A DNA stretch of 41,351 nt from CAZWKX01 sp964633975 (GTDB lineage Bacteria; Actinomycetota; Acidimicrobiia; Spongiisociales; UBA11373). The notes below the pieces were generated by a model. It did not search any database. It worked only from the letters and a program-made list of their open reading frames with translations, and was not told where the DNA came from. The translations under genes were made by a program, and so were the position numbers. The stretch spans positions 1 through 41,351 of the forward strand of contig CAZWKX010000018.1 in the NCBI GenBank assembly GCA_964633975.1, written 5' to 3'. Each line of letters opens with the position of its first letter. The stretch's first letter is position 1. Shown here one piece after another: positions 34,143-41,351 of this stretch.

Positions 34143-35186
34143 ATGGCCCTTCTCGAAGATCTCCACCGCCTCGACGAGGAGGCGCGGCGCCGTCTGGCTG
34201 CCGCGGGGACCGTTGACGAGGTCGACACGGTGGAGCGCGATGCCGTCGGTCCTTCTTCGCCCGTGGCCGAGGCGCGTCGCAGCCTGCGCCGCGTCCCCGA
34301 CGAGGAGAGGCGTCGGCTGGGCCGGGTCATCAATGAGATCGCCGACGGCCTCTCGGCTGCGATAGCCGGGCGGCGCCGGGAGCTGGCCGCCGCCGAGGAG
34401 GCGGCCCGGCTGCAGGCCGAGCGAATCGATATCACCCTCCCGGGCCGGGCCCCGCCTCTCGGCTCTCTGCACATCGTCATGCAGGTGTGGGAGGAGATCA
34501 CCGACATCTTCGTAGCCCTCGGCTACACGGTCGCAGACGGGCCGGAGGCAGAGACGGCCTTCTACCACTTCGATGCCTTGAACACGCCTGAGACGCACCC
34601 GTCGCGTTTCGAGAGCGACACGCTGTACGTGGATCACGGCGACGATCCGATCGGGGTGTTGCTGAGAGCACAGACCTCTCCGGTGCAGGTTCGATACATG
34701 GAGCAACATGATCCGCCGGTGTACGTGGTGTCTCCGGGCCGCGTCTTCCGGCGCGACACCACCGATGCCACCCACACTCCTGTGTTTCACCAGATGGAAG
34801 GGCTGGCCGTGGACAGGGACATCACGTTCGCCGATCTGAAGGGCACGCTTGGGCACTTCGCCAGGGAGTTCTTCGGCCCGGATGAGAGGGTTCGTTTCCT
34901 TCCTCACTTCTTTCCGTTCACCGAGCCGTCGGCCGAGATGCTCGTCTCATGCTTCTCATGTGGTGGCGCCGGCTGCCGCACCTGCGCCAACACGGGCTGG
35001 ATCGAGCTGCTCGGCTGCGGGGTGGTCGACCCCAACGTGTTCGAGGCCGTCGGCTATGACCCCACCGAGGTGACCGGGTTCGCCTTCGGCGTCGGTATCG
35101 ATCGGCTCGCCATGATTCGACACAACGTGCCGGAGCTGCGTTTCTTCTTTGATCCCGATCTGCGGCTTTTGGAGCAGTACCGATGA
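34143..35186 (+). CDS. pheS: Phenylalanyl-tRNA synthetase alpha subunit
   Basis: PheS is the catalytic half of the alpha2-beta2 enzyme charging tRNA-Phe. The 347-residue protein has an N-terminal coiled coil (about 1-90), the class II motif 2 region GRVFRRDTTDATHTPVFHQ and motif 3 TGFAFGVGIDRLAMIRH. A four-Cys insertion (CFSCGGAGCRTCANTGW) precedes ELLGCGVV, a zinc-type knuckle seen in many bacterial PheS. Its stop overlaps the pheT ATG (ATGA). Confidence 0.97.
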   Translation: MALLEDLHRLDEEARRRLAAAGTVDEVDTVERDAVGPSSPVAEARRSLRRVPDEERRRLGRVINEIADGLSAAIAGRRRELAAAEEAARLQAERIDITLPGRAPPLGSLHIVMQVWEEITDIFVALGYTVADGPEAETAFYHFDALNTPETHPSRFESDTLYVDHGDDPIGVLLRAQTSPVQVRYMEQHDPPVYVVSPGRVFRRDTTDATHTPVFHQMEGLAVDRDITFADLKGTLGHFAREFFGPDERVRFLPHFFPFTEPSAEMLVSCFSCGGAGCRTCANTGWIELLGCGVVDPNVFEAVGYDPTEVTGFAFGVGIDRLAMIRHNVPELRFFFDPDLRLLEQYR

Positions 35187-37570
35187 AGGTCCCGCTCCGC
35201 TGGCTGCGCCAATTCGTCGACCTGCCTGGCGACGATCCATCCGAGCATGCCGAGGCTCTCTCGAACCTGGGCCTCGAGGTGGAGGGCATGGAGTCGATCG
35301 AGGCCTCTTTCTCGGGTGTGGTCGTGGCGCGCGTGCTGGAGATCCGCCGGCACCCCGAAGCCGACAAGCTCGGGCTGGTGCGCCTCGACACCGGTTCCGG
35401 CGAGCAGGAGGTCGTGTGCGGCGCCTGGAACTTCGAGGCGGGCGATCTGGTTCCCCTGGCCACGGTCGGGGCCGTCCTAGACGGTGGTCTCGAGGTGGGG
35501 GAGCGGGAGATACGGGGCATCACGTCGGCAGGCATGATCTGTTCCGAGGCCGAGCTGGGGCTGGGCGACGACGCCTCGGGCATCCTGGTGCTCGAGGAGG
35601 ACGATTTCGAGGTGGGGGATGATCTTGCCGCCTCGTTGCCCTACCCGGATGTGGTCTACGACCTTTCGATCACGCCGAATCGCGCCGACGCCATGTCGGT
35701 ATACGGAGTGGCTCGTGACCTGGCCGCCTTCTATCGGGTCCCCTTGGCGCCGCAGCAGGGCGATGTCGTGGAGACGGGGGAGCCGACTACGGCGAAGGTC
35801 GTGGTCGAAGACCCAGAGGGCAGCCCGCGGTTCACCGCCAGGGAGATCCGGAACGTCGGCATCGGGCCGTCTCCTCTGTGGATGCGGCTCATGCTGCGCG
35901 ACGCCGGGATGCGTCCCATCAGCAACGTCGTGGACGTCACCAACTACGTGACCCTCGAGTACGGCCAGCCCATCCACGCCTACGACATGGATCTGCTCGA
36001 CAAGGAGACGCTGGTGGTCCGCAGAGCCCGGGCCGGCGAGAGCCTGACCACCCTGGACGGCGTGAGGCGCACCTTGCACCCGGACGACCTCATCATCTCC
36101 GGGCCCAAGGATGCCCTGGGCCTGGCCGGGGTCATGGGCGGCGAGTCGTCCGAGGTCGGGGAGCGGACTACCCGCATCCTGCTGGAGGTTGCTCACTTCT
36201 TTGCCCCCGACGTGCTCCTGACCGGCTGGCGCCACGGGCTCCGCAGCGAGGCGCAGGCCCGCAATGAGCGCGGCGTCGATCCGGAGCTGCCTCCGCTGGT
36301 GTCGGCGCGGGCGGCCCAGATGATGGCCGACCTGGCCGGTGGCGAGGTGGCCCCGGGGTTCATCGACGTCTACCCGAATCCGATCGTTCCCGTGCAGGTG
36401 TCGCTGCCGACTGGAGAGGCGAAGCGGCTGCTGGGCATCGAATTGGAGCCGGCGGAGATCATCGACCTGCTCACCAGGCTCGGTTTCGCCGTTGAGGGCG
36501 ACGGTCCCTTCGAGGTCGCCGTTCCCACCTGCCGGCCCGATGTGACCAGGCCCGCCGATCTCGTTGAGGAGCTGGCCCGTCTCCACGGCTACGACAAGAT
36601 CCCGTCTCGGCTCCCCCGGGGGCCCGGGGAAGGCCTGCCCGCCTGGGAGCGGCGCCGGCGCCTGGTGCGGCGCACCATGACCGGTGCCGGCTTCTACGAG
36701 ATCATGAGCTACTCGTTCCAGGGGCGCTCCGACGTCGAAGCCCTCGGTGTGCCCGAAGCGGACCCCAGGCGGCGCATGGTGGCCGTGCGGAACCCCCTGA
36801 GCGAGGAGCAGGGCTTCATGCGATCGAGTCTGCTGCCGTCAGTTCTGGGGGCTCTGAGGGTGAACCTGGCCCGGGGCCGCTCCGGGGTGGCGGTGTTCGA
36901 GGTGGGCCGGGTCTTTTTTCCCTCCGACGACGAGGTCCCGCATCAGCCGCAACGGCTCAGCTTCGCCGCGGTGGGACGGCGCCCCGGCGCCCGCTGGGAG
37001 CGCGAGGAGCTCAAACGTGACGCCAGAGACGCCGTCGGCGTGTGGGCGACGCTGGCGGCGGCGCTGGGCGTGGAGTACACGCTCGAGCAGGCCGAGGAGG
37101 CGCCTTTCAACCCGGGGCGCTGCGGTGTGGTGAGCGTCGACGGTTCCTACATCGGCGCGGTCGGCGAGCTGCACCCCGGCGTGGCGGCGGCATTCGGCAT
37201 CGAAGGCAGGGTCGCACTGGGCGATTTCGACCTGGGTCCGCTCCTCGAGGAGCGGACCCCGTGGACGTTCCGTACGCCGAGCCCTCTTCCGCCCGTGGTG
37301 TTCGACCTGGCCTTTGAGCTGGAGGAATCGGTGGCGGCGGCCGCTCTCACTGTGGCGATACGCCAGGCGGCGGGGCCCGATCTCGAACAGCTGGAGATTT
37401 TCGACCTGTTCAACGGGCCCCCGCTCGAAGAGGGGCGCAAGAGCATCGCGGTACGGCTCACGTTCCGCCACGCCGAGCGCACGCTCACCGATGAGCAGTT
37501 GGTGCCTGTGCGCAAGGCCATCGTCGAGCGGGTGGCCGCTGATCTCGGTGGCCGGTTGAGAGGAGGATGA
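35183..37570 (+). CDS. pheT: Phenylalanyl-tRNA synthetase beta subunit
   Basis: PheT carries tRNA-binding and editing functions. The 795-residue protein has the usual domain order: an N-terminal MKVPLRWLRQFVDL segment, an EMAP/tRNA-binding OB fold (about 40-150, VARVLEIRRHPEADKLGLV, VVCGAWNF), the B3/B4 editing domain (RPISNVVDVTNYVTLEYGQP), B5 (about 400-475), the inactive synthetase-like core (YEIMSYSF, RNPLSEEQGFMRSSLLPSVL) and the C-terminal FDX-ACB anticodon-binding domain (PPVVFDLAFELEESV, RLTFRHAERTLTDEQ). It is complete. Confidence 0.97.
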   Translation: MKVPLRWLRQFVDLPGDDPSEHAEALSNLGLEVEGMESIEASFSGVVVARVLEIRRHPEADKLGLVRLDTGSGEQEVVCGAWNFEAGDLVPLATVGAVLDGGLEVGEREIRGITSAGMICSEAELGLGDDASGILVLEEDDFEVGDDLAASLPYPDVVYDLSITPNRADAMSVYGVARDLAAFYRVPLAPQQGDVVETGEPTTAKVVVEDPEGSPRFTAREIRNVGIGPSPLWMRLMLRDAGMRPISNVVDVTNYVTLEYGQPIHAYDMDLLDKETLVVRRARAGESLTTLDGVRRTLHPDDLIISGPKDALGLAGVMGGESSEVGERTTRILLEVAHFFAPDVLLTGWRHGLRSEAQARNERGVDPELPPLVSARAAQMMADLAGGEVAPGFIDVYPNPIVPVQVSLPTGEAKRLLGIELEPAEIIDLLTRLGFAVEGDGPFEVAVPTCRPDVTRPADLVEELARLHGYDKIPSRLPRGPGEGLPAWERRRRLVRRTMTGAGFYEIMSYSFQGRSDVEALGVPEADPRRRMVAVRNPLSEEQGFMRSSLLPSVLGALRVNLARGRSGVAVFEVGRVFFPSDDEVPHQPQRLSFAAVGRRPGARWEREELKRDARDAVGVWATLAAALGVEYTLEQAEEAPFNPGRCGVVSVDGSYIGAVGELHPGVAAAFGIEGRVALGDFDLGPLLEERTPWTFRTPSPLPPVVFDLAFELEESVAAAALTVAIRQAAGPDLEQLEIFDLFNGPPLEEGRKSIAVRLTFRHAERTLTDEQLVPVRKAIVERVAADLGGRLRGG

Positions 37571-37571
37571 C

Positions 37572-38470
<899 letters not shown>

Positions 38471-38474
<4 letters not shown>

Positions 38475-39034
38475 ACGAGCTCTTTGATCTGCTGGCTGGG
38501 GACGTCGTGGCTGCGGCCCGCGGTCTTCTGGGGCGGCGGCTCAGCAGCGAGATCGACGGCGAGCTGTGCGCTGTGCTGCTTACCGATGTGGAGGCCTACG
38601 GCGGCGCCGACGACCCCGCCAGTCACGGGTTCAGGGGCTGCCGCAGCGCCAATGCCTCCATGTTCGGCGACGCCGGGACGCTGTACGTCTACAGGTCCTA
38701 CGGGGTCCACTGGTGCATGAATATCGTGACGGGTGCCGCCGGGCAGGCGGCGGCGGTGCTGCTGCGCGGAGGCCGGCCGGTGGCCGGTGCGGATGTGATG
38801 CGCCGGCGGCGGGGCCGCTACGACCACCTCGCCGACGGCCCGGGCAAGCTGGCCCAGGCCCTTGGAGTGGGCGGCGAGCACGACGGGACGTCGGTGTTCG
38901 CCGGGCCGGTTTTGCTCGGGGGCGACGTGGAGGCCGGGGGAGTGGTGCGCGTCGGCGTGCGCGTCGGCATCAACCGCGCCGTGGAGAGGCCCTGGCGGTT
39001 TGTGCTCGACGAGGGTCCGGTAGCTAGGGGTTGA
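38471..39034 (+). CDS. mpg: 3-methyladenine DNA glycosylase (AAG/Mpg family)
   Basis: Mpg excises alkylated and deaminated purines from DNA. The 187-residue protein fits the alkyladenine glycosylase family: ARGLLGRRL at the N-terminus, the catalytic Glu41 in DVEAYGGADDPASHGFRG, the segment MFGDAGTLYVYRSYGVHWCM followed by NIVTG, AAAVLLRGGRPV and DGPGKLAQALGV. The GTG start overlaps the argF stop (GTGA). Its 3' end overlaps the convergent penicillin-binding protein gene by 11 bp. Confidence 0.94.
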
Positions 39035-41351
39035 CCCGCAGGACGACGGTGCCCGCGTCGGCGGGCGTGTCGGCGGCGGGGGTCTGGAGCCACACGAGGC
39101 CGGATCGCTCTTCTGCCCTCTCCTCGTCCGGCTCGGCGGCCACGATGATGTCGGCGGCGAGCCCGAGCCCGCCCAGCCGGCGCACCGCCTCGTCGATCGG
39201 AAGGCCGATGACTTGAGGGATCGTGGTGCCCGGCTCCGGCCCCACGACCGTGAGGTCGACTGTTGAGCCGGGAGCGAAGTCGCTGCCGGCGGCGGGGTAT
39301 TGCACTATCACGGTCCCGGGAGCTCTGTCGGCGGATCCCACCCACTGCGCGGTGACTTCGTAGCCGGAGACCTCGAGGAGGGTGAGCGCCTGGGCGAGGT
39401 CGAGGTCGGTGACGGCCGGCACGGTGCCGGGCACGAGGTTGGGCATGCCATCGGGGTTGTGGATGGGGCAGAGCACGGTTGGGGCCTCGTCCGGCCGGAC
39501 GTAGATCGTGGCGACCTGGGAGCGGGGACACAGCGGTCCGGCCAGGAAGCCGGTGGACAGGTCGATGTCCACCGGCACGAGGTCGTCGTTGTCGACGCCG
39601 GGCAGTGCGCTGTAGGGCACGCCGGACAGGGTCCCACTGGCGAAGCGCGCCCAGATCTGCGCCGGCCAGGAGCCACCGGTGATGGTGTATGGCGTGTAGG
39701 GAGACTCGAGGGGATGGTCCCCCTGGGGAAATCCGACCCACACGGCCGCCACCAGCTCGGGGGTGTAGCCGACGAACCAGGCGTCGGATTGGCCTTCGGT
39801 TGTCCCGGTCTTGCCGGCAACGGGGCGCCCGATCTTGGCTTGCTGGCCGGTGCCCCTGCGGACGGCCTCGGTGAGCGCGGCGGTCACCTGATCGGCGATA
39901 TCGGCATCGATCACGCGGCGGGCGGTGGGCACCGACTCGAAGAGGACGTTGCCCTCAGAGTCCTCGATACGGGTGACGAAGGTCGGTTCGATGTGCAGGC
40001 CGCCGGCGGCGAACGTGGAGTACGCCGACGCCATGTCCAGCACGGTGACCTCCTGGGTCCCGAGCGCCAGTGAGTGGACGGGCTCGATGCTGCTGGAGAT
40101 GCCGCTGGCGGCCGCGATCTCCGCCACGCGCTCGGGGCCGACGATGTCGATGACCTGGGCGTACACGGTGTTCACCGAGAAGACGGTGGCCTCGGCGAGG
40201 GTGAGGTTGGGGAACTTGAGGTTGTTGTAGTTCATCACCCGCCATTTCCCGGTCGGAGTGTCGATCGTGATGGCGCGGCCGCCTTCGAACTCGGCGTCGA
40301 GGCCGATGCCGGCTTCCAGGGCGGCGGCGAGGGTGAAGACCTTGAAGGCGGACCCCGGCTGTCGGAGTCCCATCGTGGCGAGATTGAACTGCGCCACCGG
40401 GTCGGTCGGGTCGTAGTAGTCGCGTCCGCCCACGAGGGCGATGACGTGGCCGTTGCGCGGATCGATGGCAACGAGGGCGGCTGCCGGCCCGGTGTCGGGA
40501 AGCACGGAATCGACGGCGGCCTCCGCGGCGGCCTGGACCGCCGGCTCGATCGTCGTGTAGACGCGCAGCCCGCCGTGGTGGAGCAGCTCGAAGCGTTCCT
40601 CCGGGGTATCGCCGAGGGCTGGATCGGCGAGCAGGCGGCGCCGCACCTCGTCCGTGAAATAGGGGAAGCGCATCAGATCGGCGTTGCCTCGAGGCTGCAG
40701 CACAAGGTCGGCGGCTTCTGCGGTCCTGGCGGAGATCTCGTCGAGCCATCCCAGCTCGACCATCTTGTCGAGCACCGTGGAGCGCCGCGAGATGGCACCG
40801 TTCGGGTTCTCATACGGGTCGAGGAACAGGGGATCCCGGATTATGCCGGCGAGCAGGGCGGATTCTGCCAGGGTGAGCTCGGCAGGGGTTTTTTCGAAGT
40901 AGCGCTTGGCGGCGGCGGCGATTCCGTAGGCACCGTTGCCGAAGTACACGGTGTTCAGGTAGCGCTCGAGGATCTCCTCCTTGGTGAGGGTCTCCTCCAG
41001 GGCGAGGGCGAGGGCGGCTTCCTCGAGCTTGCGGTCCAGGCTGACCTCGGAGGAGAGCAGGACGTTCTTGACGTATTGCTGGGTGATCGTCGAACCGCCC
41101 TCGATGATCTCTCCGGCCTCGTAGTTGGTCTGCACGGCCCGGGCCACCGCCCGGGCGTCGACACCACCGTGGAGCCAGAAGCGCTGGTCTTCGATGGCGA
41201 CGACCGCGTTCACGAGGTCGGTGGGGAGGTCGCCGTACGTGATGAGCGTGCGGTCTTCGCCCGCGTGGAGCTGGGTGAGCACCGTCCCATCGGCGGCGTA
41301 CACCGTGCTGCTGAGGCCGCCCGCTCCAATCCCCGGATCCTCTATGGGCTC
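39024..41351 (-). CDS. Class A penicillin-binding protein with two PASTA domains (N-terminus outside window)
   Basis: This is a bifunctional peptidoglycan glycosyltransferase/transpeptidase. The frame is open to the window edge; about 775 residues are visible, lacking only the cytoplasmic tail and membrane anchor. The GT51 domain has AIEDQRFWLHGGVD, GGSTITQQYVKNVLL and ILERYLNTVYFGNGAYGI. The transpeptidase domain has the SxxK nucleophile in RQPGSAFKVF, the SVNT box and KTGTTEGQSDAWFVGY. Two C-terminal PASTA repeats follow (about VPAVTDLDLAQALTLLE to VDLTVVG, and IPQVIGLPIDEAVRRLG to the end). The layout resembles actinobacterial PonA1/PonA2-type enzymes. The gene is minus-strand and convergent with mpg. 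Confidence 0.94.
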   Translation of the reverse strand, partial: EPIEDPGIGAGGLSSTVYAADGTVLTQLHAGEDRTLITYGDLPTDLVNAVVAIEDQRFWLHGGVDARAVARAVQTNYEAGEIIEGGSTITQQYVKNVLLSSEVSLDRKLEEAALALALEETLTKEEILERYLNTVYFGNGAYGIAAAAKRYFEKTPAELTLAESALLAGIIRDPLFLDPYENPNGAISRRSTVLDKMVELGWLDEISARTAEAADLVLQPRGNADLMRFPYFTDEVRRRLLADPALGDTPEERFELLHHGGLRVYTTIEPAVQAAAEAAVDSVLPDTGPAAALVAIDPRNGHVIALVGGRDYYDPTDPVAQFNLATMGLRQPGSAFKVFTLAAALEAGIGLDAEFEGGRAITIDTPTGKWRVMNYNNLKFPNLTLAEATVFSVNTVYAQVIDIVGPERVAEIAAASGISSSIEPVHSLALGTQEVTVLDMASAYSTFAAGGLHIEPTFVTRIEDSEGNVLFESVPTARRVIDADIADQVTAALTEAVRRGTGQQAKIGRPVAGKTGTTEGQSDAWFVGYTPELVAAVWVGFPQGDHPLESPYTPYTITGGSWPAQIWARFASGTLSGVPYSALPGVDNDDLVPVDIDLSTGFLAGPLCPRSQVATIYVRPDEAPTVLCPIHNPDGMPNLVPGTVPAVTDLDLAQALTLLEVSGYEVTAQWVGSADRAPGTVIVQYPAAGSDFAPGSTVDLTVVGPEPGTTIPQVIGLPIDEAVRRLGGLGLAADIIVAAEPDEERAEERSGLVWLQTPAADTPADAGTVVLRVNP

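Overview
The window is about 41 kb of GC-rich bacterial chromosome (strong G/C bias at third codon positions) and is almost entirely housekeeping. The actinobacterial integration host factor (mihF), a helicase-motif-degenerate PriA, TANNNT -10 boxes and many GTG starts point to Actinomycetota. The type IV pilus cluster next to aroC suggests a lineage outside the classical Actinomycetia, for example Acidimicrobiia. That placement is inference, since no rRNA gene is present.

Layout. 1-5209: type IV pilus genes (3' end of pilC, pilA with a terminator, pilD, pilM, two pilN-like minigenes made by a 110-bp tandem duplication, pilN, pilO and a PilP-like protein with a Thr-rich repeat linker). 5239-9910: aroC-aroK-aroB-pepP-efp-nusB, mostly with overlapping ends. 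9911-18724: a PyrR-binding leader with an intrinsic terminator, then pyrR-pyrB-pyrC-carA-carB-pyrD-pyrF, which is nearly the whole route to UMP (no pyrE or pyrK here). 18746-24290: mihF, gmk (apparent one-base frameshift near its start), rpoZ, coaBC, priA, def and fmt. ppk2 lies convergent at 24287-25087. 25187-26778: rpe and a REC-GGDEF-type regulator. 26808-30341: FMN riboswitch and ribD-ribE-ribBA-ribH, followed by rnhB. 31246-31998: an unrecognised membrane-anchored coiled-coil protein. 32082-34125: a strong TTGACA/TATACT promoter, a candidate attenuator leader, infC with a probable AUA start, rpmI, rplT and a SpoU-type RNA methyltransferase. 34143-39034: pheS-pheT-argF-mpg. 39024-41351 (minus strand): a class A penicillin-binding protein with two PASTA domains, its N-terminus lying outside the window.

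The genes form tight translation-coupled chains (ATGA, GTGA and TGATG junctions), and control seems concentrated at a few RNA leaders: the PyrR-binding loop for pyrimidines, the FMN aptamer for riboflavin and a terminator-bearing leader for infC-rpmI-rplT. Several genes that begin transcription units have a TANNNT hexamer 6-9 nt before the start codon and no Shine-Dalgarno sequence, which suggests leaderless mRNAs.

I found no dedicated defence system, mobile element, CRISPR array or obvious new enzyme pathway. The most unusual items are the triplicated pilN start, the gmk frame break, the AUA-initiated infC behind a terminator, and the consistent leaderless-promoter geometry. No stretch without a gene exceeds about 260 bp.
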